DNA from: an uncultured Lachnospiraceae bacterium
Lineage (GTDB): Bacteria; Bacillota; Clostridia; Lachnospirales; Lachnospiraceae
DNA length: 64,000 nucleotides
Assembly: GCA_910583895.1 (NCBI GenBank)
Contig: CAJTYJ010000012.1
Span: forward strand, 1 to 64,000
Direction of reading: 5' to 3'
Shown: positions 42,056-51,352 of the stretch, in pieces
How the letters are laid out: every line of letters begins with the position of its first letter
Position numbering within the stretch: the first letter of the stretch is position 1
Notes under the pieces: generated by a model
Databases searched by the model: none
What the model was told of the DNA's origin: nothing
What the model saw: only the letters and a program-made list of their open reading frames with translations
Translations under genes and position numbers: made by a program

Positions 42056-44947
42056 TTGTTCGAAGATTTTAAAGAGTCTTTTGTGAATTTTATAACATCC
42101 AGGATTTTTGTCCTGATGCTGGTCTTTCTGACCTTTTTTGGGATCGTACTTGGAAGGGTCTTCCTGCTTCAGATCATCAACGGAGAGGACTATGCCGAGA
42201 GCTTCACCATGAAGATCAAAAAAGAGATCAATATTGCCAGCACAAGAGGGAAGATCTATGACCGGAACGGGGAGATACTGGCAGACAATGTGCTGTCCTA
42301 TTCGGTCACCATTGAAGATAATGGAACCTACCAAAGTGACCGGGAAAAACAGACGGCACTGAACCGGATCGTATCCCGGGTGATTGAGATCGTGGAGTCT
42401 CATGGGGACAGCATCATCAGTGATTTCGGCATCATCTGCGAGAACGGCAGATATGTGTTTACCCAGGAAGGAACAGCTCTGCTGCGTTTCAAGGCGGATA
42501 TATACGGACACCGTACAATCGAGGAATTAGAGCCGAAGGAATCGGCAGCCTCTGCGGACCAGATCATGGAATATCTTTGCAGCGACAAAAGATACTACAT
42601 TTCCAGAGATGCTTATACAGAAGAGCAGAGAGCCTTCTACGGCCTTCCGGACGAAGAGCTTCCGCCTGAAATGAAGCTGAAGATTGCCACCATCCGCTAC
42701 GCCATGGGACTAAACGGCTACAAGCGTTATGTGGCGACGACGGTTGCCTCGGATGTATGTGACGAGACTATGGCGGAAATCATGGAAAATATGGATGATC
42801 TGCAGGGCGTGGATATTGCCCAGAGCAGTCTGAGAGTTTATACAGATGCAAAATATTTTGCTCCACTGATCGGATACATCGGAAAGCCTTCTCAGGAGGA
42901 GCTGGACAGTCTTCTTCTGGAAAATGAAAACTATGAGCTCAATGACATTGTAGGCAAGGCAGGTATTGAGCAGTATATGGAGACGCAGCTGCAGGGAACC
43001 AAGGGCAACCGCATCATCTATGTGAACAGTATGGGCAATGTGCTGGAGGTGGAGAAGGAGACCCAGCCGGAGTCCGGCAAGGATGTCTATCTGACCATTG
43101 ACAAAAATTTGCAGATCGCGGTCTATGATATCCTGGAACAGCAGCTGGCGGGAATTCTTCTCTCCAAGATCCGCAATATGAAAGAGTATGTGCCTGGCCC
43201 CAACAGTTCAGCAGCCAGCATTCTGATTCCGATCTATGATGTCTATTATGCACTGATCAACAACCGGGTGCTGGATACCACGCATTTTACAGCGGAGGAT
43301 GCCACGGAACTGGAGCGCTCTGTTCAGCAGCGGTTTGAGACAAGACTTGCAGAAACCATTGACCGGATTATGGCGGAACTGCATTCGGGGCAGCCCACAG
43401 CGTATGAAAATCTGCCCATAGATATGAAGAATTATATGAGTTATATCGTATCCGATATTCTCATGGGAGACCGCAACATTCTTATGAGCAGTGCCATCGA
43501 CCGAAACGATGAGACTTATATTGCCTGGACTACGAACGAAGTCATCAGTCTGAAAGAATATCTGGAATATGCCATCTCCATGAACTGGGTGGACGTATCC
43601 GGTCTGGAAGTGGAATCTTCTTATCTGAATGCAGAAGAAATCTACAGCGTGTTGATGGATTATATTTCGACAGAGCTCCACATAGATGTCGATTTTCAGA
43701 ATATGCTGTATAAATATATCATATTAGACGATCTTGTGACGGGAAAAGAGCTTTGTTTACTCTTGTATGAGCAGGGGGTTTTGGAGTATGATGAAGAGGC
43801 AATCGGAAGGCTTCAGAGCGGAAATTATTCTGCATACAGTTTTATGCTGGACAAGATCCGAAACTTGGAGATCACTCCGGCACAGCTGGCCTTAGAACCA
43901 TGCAGTGCGGGCTGCGTGATTGCAGATCCTAAGACCGGAGATACCCTGGCCTGCGTCACTTATCCAGGATATGACAACAACCGGCTGACCAATACGATGG
44001 ATTCTGCGTATTTTGCAGCGCTGAACAAAGACCAGTCCAGGCCGCTTTACAGCCGCGCGACCCAGGAGCGTACAGCGCCTGGTTCCACGATGAAACCGGC
44101 GATTGCGGTGGCAGCTCTGGAAGAAGGCGTGATTACCCCTTCGGAGATCATGCGTGCCACCGGTGTGTATACCGAGGCTTATGGGAATCCTACCTGCTGG
44201 ATTTACAACCAGTACCATGGATCTCACGGAAATATCAATGTGGTGGATGCGCTTCGGGTATCCTGCAACTATTACTTTTATGAGATCGGCTTCCGCCTGG
44301 GCGGGGGGCGCAGCACTGGTTATTCTTCGGACCGTGCGCTGGAACTCATCAAAAAATATGCAGAAGAGTTTGGGCTTGGGGAAAAATCGGGTCTGGAGAT
44401 TCCGGAGAGCGGGCCGCAGCTATCCGATACAGACGGTGTGCGCTCTGCCATCGGTCAGGGCACCAATTTGTTCAGCGTCTCCCAGCTTGCCAGATATACC
44501 AATGCGGTGGCGAATCAGGGGACTGTCTATGACCTGACACTTCTGGACAAAATCACGGATTCCGAGGGAAATACTATTGAAGAACATTCCGCGTCAGTAT
44601 ATAATGAAGTAGATATCGCGGACAGTTCCTGGGATGTCATTCATGAAGGCATGCGTCAGGTTGCGGAAAACACAGATGCTTTTGAAAAGCTGAATCTGAC
44701 CATTGCAGGGAAGACCGGTACAGCACAGCAGTCTTTGAGGCATCCGAACCATGCGCTTTTTGTAGGATATGCACCCTATGAAGATCCCGAAATCAGTCTG
44801 GCGATTCGTATCACCAACGGATATACTTCCGGCAATGCGGCAGCCATGGCGGCAGATATATTCCGGTATTATTTTAAGCTCGTTGATGAAGAAGAATTAT
44901 TGACCGGGGAAGCATCACAAGCGTCGACGGCCGTGATTCTCGATTAG
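42056..44947 (+). CDS. Class B penicillin-binding protein (PBP2-type transpeptidase), unusually long
   Basis: 963 residues from TTG 42056. There is one N-terminal membrane helix, then the dimerisation domain (STRGKIYDRNGEILADN), and a transpeptidase domain with SxxK at Ser677-Lys680, SxN at Ser736-Cys-Asn738, and KTG at 886-888. The catalytic serine lies about 300 residues later than in a typical PBP2, owing to inserted segments around residues 350-600. It cross-links side-wall peptidoglycan with RodA. The GTG at 42047 is inside the AAGGAG site, so TTG 42056, 8 bases after it, is preferred. It follows mreD directly. Confidence 0.92.
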   Translation: MFEDFKESFVNFITSRIFVLMLVFLTFFGIVLGRVFLLQIINGEDYAESFTMKIKKEINIASTRGKIYDRNGEILADNVLSYSVTIEDNGTYQSDREKQTALNRIVSRVIEIVESHGDSIISDFGIICENGRYVFTQEGTALLRFKADIYGHRTIEELEPKESAASADQIMEYLCSDKRYYISRDAYTEEQRAFYGLPDEELPPEMKLKIATIRYAMGLNGYKRYVATTVASDVCDETMAEIMENMDDLQGVDIAQSSLRVYTDAKYFAPLIGYIGKPSQEELDSLLLENENYELNDIVGKAGIEQYMETQLQGTKGNRIIYVNSMGNVLEVEKETQPESGKDVYLTIDKNLQIAVYDILEQQLAGILLSKIRNMKEYVPGPNSSAASILIPIYDVYYALINNRVLDTTHFTAEDATELERSVQQRFETRLAETIDRIMAELHSGQPTAYENLPIDMKNYMSYIVSDILMGDRNILMSSAIDRNDETYIAWTTNEVISLKEYLEYAISMNWVDVSGLEVESSYLNAEEIYSVLMDYISTELHIDVDFQNMLYKYIILDDLVTGKELCLLLYEQGVLEYDEEAIGRLQSGNYSAYSFMLDKIRNLEITPAQLALEPCSAGCVIADPKTGDTLACVTYPGYDNNRLTNTMDSAYFAALNKDQSRPLYSRATQERTAPGSTMKPAIAVAALEEGVITPSEIMRATGVYTEAYGNPTCWIYNQYHGSHGNINVVDALRVSCNYYFYEIGFRLGGGRSTGYSSDRALELIKKYAEEFGLGEKSGLEIPESGPQLSDTDGVRSAIGQGTNLFSVSQLARYTNAVANQGTVYDLTLLDKITDSEGNTIEEHSASVYNEVDIADSSWDVIHEGMRQVAENTDAFEKLNLTIAGKTGTAQQSLRHPNHALFVGYAPYEDPEISLAIRITNGYTSGNAAAMAADIFRYYFKLVDEEELLTGEASQASTAVILD

Positions 44948-44957
44948 GGAGAACAGG

Positions 44958-45638
44958 ATGAAACAGCAGACAGTAGTGATTAAAAGCAACAAATACGGCA
45001 TCACCTTGTTCCTGGACGGGAAGATATCCTTTCAGGAGCTGTTGAAAGATATTTCAGAGAAATTCAAGACATCTTCCGGCTTTTTCCAGAACGCTCAGAT
45101 GGCGCTTGCCTTTGAAGGGCGCAAGTTATGCCGGGAGGAACAGCTGGAAGTGGTCCGGGTGATCCAGGAGAATTCTTCTCTGGAAATTCTCTGTGTACTG
45201 GAACAGGATGCACTGAAAGAATCCTTTATGAAACAAGTGGTGGAGGAGCGAAAGCAGGAGCGAAGCACCAACAATGGCAGGTTTTATAAAGGAACTCTGC
45301 GCTCGGGACAAGTTCTGGAGTCAGAGACCAGTATCATCATCCTTGGGGATGTAAATCCCGGGGCGACGATTGTGTCCAAAGGGAATGTGATCGTCCTGGG
45401 CAGTCTGAAAGGGATGGTTCATGCAGGGGCAGCAGGCAATGAAGACACTTTTGTGGCAGCTCTGAACATGACACCCATGCAGATACGGATTGCAGATGCT
45501 ATTGCCCGGTCTGCAGACGGCCCGATCTATGCCAGAGACAAAGGGGATGAGAAAGGGCCCATGATCGCATATGCGGAGGAAGGCAATATCTATATGGAGC
45601 CCATTACAAAAGAAGTAATTAACGATATCCGGATCTGA
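44958..45638 (+). CDS. minC: Septum-site inhibitor MinC
   Basis: 226 residues. The N-terminal FtsZ-inhibiting domain (to about 105) is followed by the C-terminal beta-helix: TLRSGQVLESETSIIILGDVNPGA and SKGNVIVLGSLKGMVHAGA. That domain binds MinD and the septal ring. It is the first of minCDE and starts 10 bases after the PBP gene. Confidence 0.94.
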   Translation: MKQQTVVIKSNKYGITLFLDGKISFQELLKDISEKFKTSSGFFQNAQMALAFEGRKLCREEQLEVVRVIQENSSLEILCVLEQDALKESFMKQVVEERKQERSTNNGRFYKGTLRSGQVLESETSIIILGDVNPGATIVSKGNVIVLGSLKGMVHAGAAGNEDTFVAALNMTPMQIRIADAIARSADGPIYARDKGDEKGPMIAYAEEGNIYMEPITKEVINDIRI

Positions 45639-45693
45639 TATGGAAGAAGGCACAGATTTAGAAGTAGTGACAGGAAAGGTTGGAGGAAGCAAT

Positions 45694-46479
45694 ATGAGCG
45701 AAGTAATTGTGATAACATCTGGAAAGGGAGGCGTTGGCAAGACGACAACTACAGCCAATGTCGGAACCGGACTTGCAAAAATGGATCGGAAGGTAGTACT
45801 GATCGATACGGATATCGGACTGAGGAATCTGGATGTGGTTATGGGTCTTGAGAACCGGATCGTATACAATCTGGTGGATGTGGTGGAAGGCAACTGCCGG
45901 ATTAAGCAGGCGCTGATCAAAGATAAGAGATATCCCAATCTCTATCTGCTGCCTTCGGCCCAGACAAGAGACAAGACAGCAGTGAACCCGGAACAGATGA
46001 TTAAGCTCATAGAGGAACTCCGGAGCGAATTTGACTACATACTGCTTGACTGTCCGGCAGGAATCGAGCAGGGATTTAAAAACGCAATCGCTGCTGCAGA
46101 CCGGGCGCTGATTGTAACCACACCGGAGGTGTCTGCGATCCGCGATGCAGACCGGATCATTGGGCTTTTGGAGGCCAATGATATCCGCAAGTCCGAGCTG
46201 ATTGTCAATCGGATTCGTATGGATATGGTGGAAAGCGGCAATATGATGTCCATGGATGATGTGGTGGAGATTCTTGCCATAGATCTGATAGGAGCTGTTC
46301 CGGATGACGAGAGTGTTGTCATTGCCACAAACCAGGGAGAACCCTGTGTGGGAGACAGCTCTTTGGCTGGACAGGCATATATGAACATCTGCTGCAGAGT
46401 GCTTGGGGAAGAGGTTCCGTTTCTGGACTTGAAAATAAAGGGCGGTTTTTTTGGAAAACTGAAGAAACTGTTCAAATAA
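45694..46479 (+). CDS. minD: Septum-site ATPase MinD
   Basis: 261 residues. The deviant Walker A GKGGVGKT is near residue 10, DTDIGLRNLD and LDCPAGIEQGF follow, and a C-terminal amphipathic helix (FFGKLKKLFK) anchors it to membrane. It binds MinC when ATP-loaded. The start at 45694 is chosen for GGAGG upstream and for family length; an in-frame ATG at 45640 would add 18 atypical residues. Confidence 0.97.
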   Translation: MSEVIVITSGKGGVGKTTTTANVGTGLAKMDRKVVLIDTDIGLRNLDVVMGLENRIVYNLVDVVEGNCRIKQALIKDKRYPNLYLLPSAQTRDKTAVNPEQMIKLIEELRSEFDYILLDCPAGIEQGFKNAIAAADRALIVTTPEVSAIRDADRIIGLLEANDIRKSELIVNRIRMDMVESGNMMSMDDVVEILAIDLIGAVPDDESVVIATNQGEPCVGDSSLAGQAYMNICCRVLGEEVPFLDLKIKGGFFGKLKKLFK

Positions 46480-46494
46480 AAGGGGGGCAAGAAT

Positions 46495-46767
46495 ATGGCG
46501 TTCATGGATTTCTTTCGGAAGAAGAATTCAGGGGAAGTTGCGAAAGACCGGCTGAAATTACTGCTGATTTCAGACCGTGCGAACTGCTCTCCCGAGATTA
46601 TGGAAGCAATAAAAAATGATATCATAAAAGTGATCACAAAGTATATGGAGATTGACAGTGAGGGACTTGATATACAGATCACTCAGACAGAGTCGGAGGG
46701 GGGCCATGGCAGTGTTCCGGTACTCTGTGCCAACATACCAGTAAAGGATGTTATAAAAAGATCATAG
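46495..46767 (+). CDS. minE: Cell-division topological factor MinE
   Basis: 90 residues. The N-terminal membrane/MinD-contact segment (FMDFFRKKNSGEVAKDRLKLLLISDR) is followed by the dimer-forming domain (EIMEAIKNDIIKVITKYMEID). It stimulates MinD ATPase, setting pole-to-pole movement. A GGGGGGC-type site precedes the ATG. Confidence 0.95.
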   Translation: MAFMDFFRKKNSGEVAKDRLKLLLISDRANCSPEIMEAIKNDIIKVITKYMEIDSEGLDIQITQTESEGGHGSVPVLCANIPVKDVIKRS

Positions 46768-46781
46768 GAATCAGGTGAGAT

Positions 46782-47885
46782 ATGTTCAAACAATATCAGC
46801 TGCGCGATTTCAGACTGCGCCTGGTTGTATTTGTATATGCCATTACGATCCTTGGAATTCTGGTTATCGGAAGCGCCAAGGAGGAATACCAGAGTCAGCA
46901 GGTCATGGGCATGGTGCTGGGCACCATCGCCATGCTTGTGTTTGCACTGATGGATTACCATTTTATGCTGAATTTTTACTGGCTGATCTATGTATTTAAT
47001 CTTGTACTTTTGATCGCAGTGGAACTGGTCGGCACCAAAATCAACGGTGCGCAGAGGTGGCTTAATGTGGGATTTACGCGATTTCAGCCGTCAGAGCTTA
47101 CGAAGCTTCTGCTGATTTTGTTTTTTGCCAGACTGTTCAGTAAATATCATGAGAGCATCAATACATGGAGAGTGATTGTGGTATCCGGAATCCTGCTTTT
47201 GATTCCGCTGTACCTGGTAAAAGAGCAGCCAGACTTGTCCACAACGATTACCATTGCCTTTGTATTCTGTGTTCTGATCTATATTGGAGGGCTCAGCTAT
47301 AAAATTATCGGAACAGTACTTGCAATTTTGATACCATCTGCTATTATATTTATAAACCTGATTATGCAGGAAGGACAGCAGATACTGGATAACTATCAGT
47401 TTACAAGGATTATGGCATGGCTGAATCCGGCGGAATATGCGGATGACGCTTATCAGCAGCAGAATTCCATCATTGCCATCGGATCCGGACAGCTTTATGG
47501 AAAAGGCCTGTATAATAATGATATATCGTCCGTAAAGAACGGAAATTTCATTGTGGAACCGCAGACCGATTTTATCTTTGCCGTTACGGGAGAAGAGCTT
47601 GGGTTTATCGGCTGTGCTACTGTCATTATTCTGTTGGCGCTGATTGTGATGGAATGTCTCTGGATTGGAAAAAACGCAAGGGAACAGGAAGGTACCATCA
47701 TCTGCTGTGGATTCGGAGGTCTGATTGCTTTTCAGAGTCTGGTCAATATCTGTGTGGCCACAGGACTGATGCCGAATACCGGAATTCCGCTTCCATTTGT
47801 CAGTTATGGGCTGACATCGCTTGTTATGCTGTATATGGGGATAGGTATTGTTTTGAATGTCGGGCTTCAACCTAAAAAATATTAG
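46782..47885 (+). CDS. rodA: SEDS-family peptidoglycan polymerase RodA
   Basis: 367 residues with about ten membrane helices. Family blocks: GAQRWLNVGFTRFQPSELTK (with the Trp/Pro loop) and VEPQTDFIFAVTGEELGF, holding the catalytic-site Glu/Asp region, and GIPLPFVSYGLTSL at the end. RodA polymerises lipid II with the class B PBP upstream. The min genes lie between pbp and rodA, a Clostridia-type order. Confidence 0.94.
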   Translation: MFKQYQLRDFRLRLVVFVYAITILGILVIGSAKEEYQSQQVMGMVLGTIAMLVFALMDYHFMLNFYWLIYVFNLVLLIAVELVGTKINGAQRWLNVGFTRFQPSELTKLLLILFFARLFSKYHESINTWRVIVVSGILLLIPLYLVKEQPDLSTTITIAFVFCVLIYIGGLSYKIIGTVLAILIPSAIIFINLIMQEGQQILDNYQFTRIMAWLNPAEYADDAYQQQNSIIAIGSGQLYGKGLYNNDISSVKNGNFIVEPQTDFIFAVTGEELGFIGCATVIILLALIVMECLWIGKNAREQEGTIICCGFGGLIAFQSLVNICVATGLMPNTGIPLPFVSYGLTSLVMLYMGIGIVLNVGLQPKKY

Positions 47886-47902
47886 CAAGGGGGTTCAAAA
47901 CC

Positions 47903-48298
47903 ATGAATATTGGATTGATTGCACATGATGCCAAGAAAGTCCTGATGCAGAACTTTTGCATTGCTTACAGGGGAATTCTCTGTAAAAATGATTTATATGC
48001 AACCGGAACCACTGGAAGATTAATTGAAGAGGTTGCAAATTTAAATGTTCACAAATTTTTAGCCGGCCATCTGGGCGGAGAGCAGCAGCTGGGGGCTCAG
48101 ATCGAGCACAACCAGATCGATTTGGTGATCTTTTTAAGAGATCCGATTCAGCCGAAAAGACATGAACCGGATGTGAATAATGTGGTACATCTTTGTGATG
48201 TACATAATATACCGATTGCTACGAACCTGGCGACAGCAGAACTGCTGATCAAATCACTGGACAGAGGGGATATGGAGTGGCGTGAGATGTACAAATAA
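47903..48298 (+). CDS. mgsA: Methylglyoxal synthase
   Basis: 131 residues, close to the usual size. IGLIAHDAKKVLM, ATGTTGRLIEE (phosphate loop), GGEQQLGAQI and VIFLRDPIQPKRHEPDV (with the essential Asp) match the family. It converts dihydroxyacetone phosphate to methylglyoxal and phosphate, relieving sugar-phosphate stress. Placement directly after rodA is conserved in related Clostridia. Its 3' end overlaps the next gene by 17 bases. Confidence 0.95.
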   Translation: MNIGLIAHDAKKVLMQNFCIAYRGILCKNDLYATGTTGRLIEEVANLNVHKFLAGHLGGEQQLGAQIEHNQIDLVIFLRDPIQPKRHEPDVNNVVHLCDVHNIPIATNLATAELLIKSLDRGDMEWREMYK

Positions 48299-49274
48299 AA
48301 GAAACCGTCGCGGTTCTGCTCTTTTTCTGTCCTGGATGGCTTGCTGTGTGTTTACAGGCGGGTGTTCATGGGGAGTCGAATTGGAGGATGCGTTTTCGCC
48401 GGACCGTCCTGGTTTTTCGGTTCAGGAACAAAACCAGGAGGAAGAGATTTCCTACTTTGCGGAAGATCTCTGCGTTGTGGACACAGATGTGTCCGCAGTG
48501 GAAGCAGAAGTGTCCGATTCGCTGGCCGCATGTTTTTTTAATCTGGATTCCAGGGAGATTCTCTGCGCGAAAAACGTACACGAAAGGCTTTATCCGGCCA
48601 GTACGACGAAGATTATGACTGCCCTTTTGGCCCTGGAGCAGGATGATTTGGATGCACAGGTGACGGTCAGCAAAGAGGCTGTTACCTTTCAGGAAAGCGG
48701 AGTCTCCCTGGCAAAGTTAAAAGAAGGCGATGTGCTGACACTTCGTCAGCTTTTGTATGGGCTTTTGGTGGTGTCGGGCAATGACGCGGCCAATGCCATC
48801 GCGGAAAAAGTTGCGGGAAGCAACGAGGAATTTGTAAAGATGATGAACGAAAAGGCAGTTTCCCTCGGGGCCACCAACACACATTTTACCAATCCTAACG
48901 GACTTCACAATGAAGAACATTATACGACGGCTTATGATTTGTATCTGATGTTTCAGGAGGCCCTGAAATATGATACATTTTTGGAAATACTAGAAGCATC
49001 GTCCTATGACGCGACTTATATGGCGGCGGATGGAACAGAGGTGACCGCCTCCTGGCCCAGCTCGAACCAGTTTACAAAGGGCGATGTAACGGTTCCGGAG
49101 GGTGTGGCTGCAAAAGGCGGAAAGACCGGCACTACTTCCGCTGCACAAAATTGTCTCGTACAACTTTTTGAGGACAGCGCGGGAGAGCGCTATGTGGCGA
49201 TCATCTTAGGATGCAGTGATCGGGCGGTACTGTATCAGGAGATGCAAAGCTTTTTATCTAATCTGAACAATTAG
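48282..49274 (+). CDS. D-alanyl-D-alanine carboxypeptidase (DacF/PBP5-type), probable lipoprotein
   Basis: 330 residues. The N-terminus is basic then hydrophobic, ending in FTGGC, a loose lipobox, so it may be lipid-anchored outside the membrane. Active-site motifs are Ser107-xx-Lys110 (STTKI), SGN in VVSGNDAANA, and KTG in KGGKTGTTSA. It removes the terminal D-Ala from peptidoglycan stems. The GTG start has TGGAG upstream and lies within mgsA. The C-terminus lacks the long PBP5 stalk domain, so it is a short form. Confidence 0.9.
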   Translation: MRCTNKRNRRGSALFLSWMACCVFTGGCSWGVELEDAFSPDRPGFSVQEQNQEEEISYFAEDLCVVDTDVSAVEAEVSDSLAACFFNLDSREILCAKNVHERLYPASTTKIMTALLALEQDDLDAQVTVSKEAVTFQESGVSLAKLKEGDVLTLRQLLYGLLVVSGNDAANAIAEKVAGSNEEFVKMMNEKAVSLGATNTHFTNPNGLHNEEHYTTAYDLYLMFQEALKYDTFLEILEASSYDATYMAADGTEVTASWPSSNQFTKGDVTVPEGVAAKGGKTGTTSAAQNCLVQLFEDSAGERYVAIILGCSDRAVLYQEMQSFLSNLNN

Positions 49275-49277
49275 TTC

Positions 49278-49306
49278 TTGTATTCTGCCCTCCTGGATGG
49301 TATAAT
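49278..49306 (+). promoter_or_regulatory. Sigma-A promoter for the small P-loop gene
   Basis: TTGTAT (49278-49283) and TATAAT (49301-49306) with a 17-base spacer, right after the carboxypeptidase stop; AGGAGGG lies before the ATG at 49343. Confidence 0.65.
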
Positions 49307-49342
49307 GTGACTAACAACTCAGGAACCTAAGGAGGGCAAGCG

Positions 49343-49753
49343 ATGGTACAGTTAATAGTAGGAGTAAAGGGCGAAGGCAAGACAAAAAAGATGCTGGATT
49401 ATGTGCATGACGCAATGAAGACTGCGACGGGCAATATCGTGTATCTTGACAAGTCGTCCCAGAATATTCATGAGCTGGACAATAAGGTTCGTTTGATAAA
49501 TGTGACGGAATATCCCATTCGGAATACAGATCAGTTTCTTGGTTTTATCTGTGGAATCTGTTCTCAGGATTATGATTTGGAAGCGATGTATCTGGATGGA
49601 TTTTTAAAGATTGCAAAGCTGGAAGGGCAGGATATCTCAGAAGCTCTTACAGAGTTGAACCAGATCAGTGATCAGTTTAACGTAAAGATTGTACTCAGTG
49701 TATCGCTGAACAAGGAAGAGTTGCCAGAATTTGCCAAAGCTCAGGTGATTTAA
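49343..49753 (+). CDS. Small P-loop protein of unknown function
   Basis: 136 residues. GVKGEGKTKKM at the N-terminus fits Walker A (GxxxxGKT). A hydrophobic strand ending in a possible Walker-B-like acidic residue follows (EAMYLDGFL), and a second strand is KIVLSVSLNKEEL. There are no membrane helices. It has its own promoter and terminator. Similar short proteins in Lachnospiraceae are sometimes labelled PilT-like, but no pilus genes occur here. Nucleotide binding is likely; function is not known. Confidence 0.6.
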   Translation: MVQLIVGVKGEGKTKKMLDYVHDAMKTATGNIVYLDKSSQNIHELDNKVRLINVTEYPIRNTDQFLGFICGICSQDYDLEAMYLDGFLKIAKLEGQDISEALTELNQISDQFNVKIVLSVSLNKEELPEFAKAQVI

Positions 49754-49775
49754 GATTTTAAAGCTACATATACAA

Positions 49776-49806
49776 ACGGATGCCCAGAAAGGACATCCGT
49801 TTTTTG
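49776..49806 (+). terminator. Rho-independent terminator
   Basis: ACGGATG (49776-49782) pairs with CATCCGT (49794-49800), followed by a T-run to 49805. It ends the P-loop gene transcript. Confidence 0.8.
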
Positions 49807-49809
49807 TAT

Positions 49810-49850
49810 CCTCAGTGAACAAGGGGATACACGTCCCTTGTTCACTGAGG
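49810..49850. repeat. Perfect 16-bp palindromic hairpin
   Basis: The arms 49810-49825 and 49835-49850 are exactly complementary around a 9-base loop. Flanking GTAT/GTATC continues the symmetry imperfectly. No T-run follows on either side, and a normal terminator is already present just before it. It could be a small palindromic element, an RNA-stability structure, or an operator for the HlyD-like gene 70 bases on. Confidence 0.7.
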
Positions 49851-49919
49851 GTATCATAGGAAAGTACTCCGGGCAGGATTCCTATTCACATTATCTATTA
49901 GATTTGGAGGATGTTTCAG

Positions 49920-51329
49920 ATGGCACAGCGCCGCAGAAGAAGTAAGGTAGTCAGCGTACGGAGAAAACGGCCGATCAACATTGATCTTGTGTTTTTTGGT
50001 GCAGTGGCGGTCTATATCTGTGTGATCTGTTACATGGGTATGAATTCCGAGCACATTGCCGGATATGAGGTGAATGCCGGCAGTTTGTCCGTGAATCATA
50101 CCTATACGGGTTTTGCAATCCGTCAGGAAAAGGTTTACACGGCAGGTACCTCCGGTTATGTCAGCTACTATGCCCGGGAAGGAGAACGCGTATCCGGCCC
50201 TTCTTTGATCTACACTATTGACGAAAAAGGCGAGATTAATGCCCAGATTCGTCAGAATGCGGAAAATATAGACTTGACAGATGAGAGCTTTTCCATCATC
50301 CGGGGAAGTATCCGAAGTTATATGAACGAATATGACAGCCTGGATTTTTCCGGAGTGTATGATTTTCAGTCGTCTTTGGAAAGCTCTGTTATGGATTTAA
50401 CAAACCAGAGTATGCTGGACAGCCTGGAAGGGACAGGAGAGGATTCCATGCTTTCCAAGGTATATGCCCAGGATATCGGGATTCTGGAATATTATACAGA
50501 CGGATATGAAGAAGTAACCGTGGAAAGTATGACAGAGGAAATGCTGGATCCTTCCGGTTATGAAAAGCAGAGCCTGAAAAAAGAACTGATCCAGGCCGGG
50601 GAGACGGCTTATAAGCTGGCCATGTCGGAAAAATGGAGCCTGGTTGTTCCTCTGACAGAGGAGGAAGCTGCCGGTTTTCAGCAGGAGGAACGAAAGTTCA
50701 TGGAGGTGGAATTTACGCTGGATCACACAAAGTCCTGGGCAGAATTTTCCATCATTCATGTGGGATCTGTTCCCTGTGCAAGACTGGACTTTAACAATTC
50801 CATGGTTCGCTTTGCCAATGCCCGCTACATTGAGGTAGAATTTCAGGTAGATGATCAGGAGGGCTTAAAGATTCCAAACAGTGCCATCGTGGAGAAGGAG
50901 TTTTATCTGGTTCCGAAAGGATTTAAGATTACGCAGAATGAAGAAGAAGGATTTTTAAAAGAGGTCTATGATGAGAATGGACAGCCCTCTGCAGAATTTG
51001 TCGTCCTGACTCTTTATTATGAAGATGATGAAAATTACTATATTGATCCGAAAGAGTCGGATTTTTCCACCGGGAAGGAAAAGCTGCCCATTGGAACCTA
51101 TCTGGTGCAAGAAGATACCCAGGAACGTTTTCAGATCGGTATGAACCGTACGCTTCAGGGGGTGTACAACATCAACAAAGGTTATACCCAGTTCCGCCAG
51201 ATCAATATCCTGTTCCAGAACGAAGAGTTTTCTCTTGTGGAAGAGGGGACCAAATACGGCCTGACGGTATATGACCGGATTGTGCTGAATGGAACAGCGG
51301 TGGATGAGGATGAAGTGATTTATCAATAA
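49920..51329 (+). CDS. HlyD-like membrane-anchored protein
   Basis: 469 residues. A very basic N-terminus and one membrane helix at about 22-42 (IDLVFFGAVAVYICVICYMGM) lead to a lipoyl-like hairpin region (YTAGTSGYVSYYAREGERV) and a long extracellular beta/alpha part. This fits the HlyD/membrane-fusion-protein layout, but no ABC or RND partner is adjacent. Its position before yggS-sepF suggests a cell-envelope role. ATG 49920, nine bases after GGAGG, is chosen over ATG 49911, which touches the ribosome site. Confidence 0.65.
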   Translation: MAQRRRRSKVVSVRRKRPINIDLVFFGAVAVYICVICYMGMNSEHIAGYEVNAGSLSVNHTYTGFAIRQEKVYTAGTSGYVSYYAREGERVSGPSLIYTIDEKGEINAQIRQNAENIDLTDESFSIIRGSIRSYMNEYDSLDFSGVYDFQSSLESSVMDLTNQSMLDSLEGTGEDSMLSKVYAQDIGILEYYTDGYEEVTVESMTEEMLDPSGYEKQSLKKELIQAGETAYKLAMSEKWSLVVPLTEEEAAGFQQEERKFMEVEFTLDHTKSWAEFSIIHVGSVPCARLDFNNSMVRFANARYIEVEFQVDDQEGLKIPNSAIVEKEFYLVPKGFKITQNEEEGFLKEVYDENGQPSAEFVVLTLYYEDDENYYIDPKESDFSTGKEKLPIGTYLVQEDTQERFQIGMNRTLQGVYNINKGYTQFRQINILFQNEEFSLVEEGTKYGLTVYDRIVLNGTAVDEDEVIYQ

Positions 51330-51352
51330 ATATTTGCGGGAGGAAGCAGTAT

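Noticed and set aside
40892..42511. 539-codon minus-strand open frame opposite mreC, mreD and the PBP gene
   Set aside because: It spans three well-supported plus-strand genes, has no ribosome site, and its His/Gln-rich protein looks like antisense of ordinary coding sequence.
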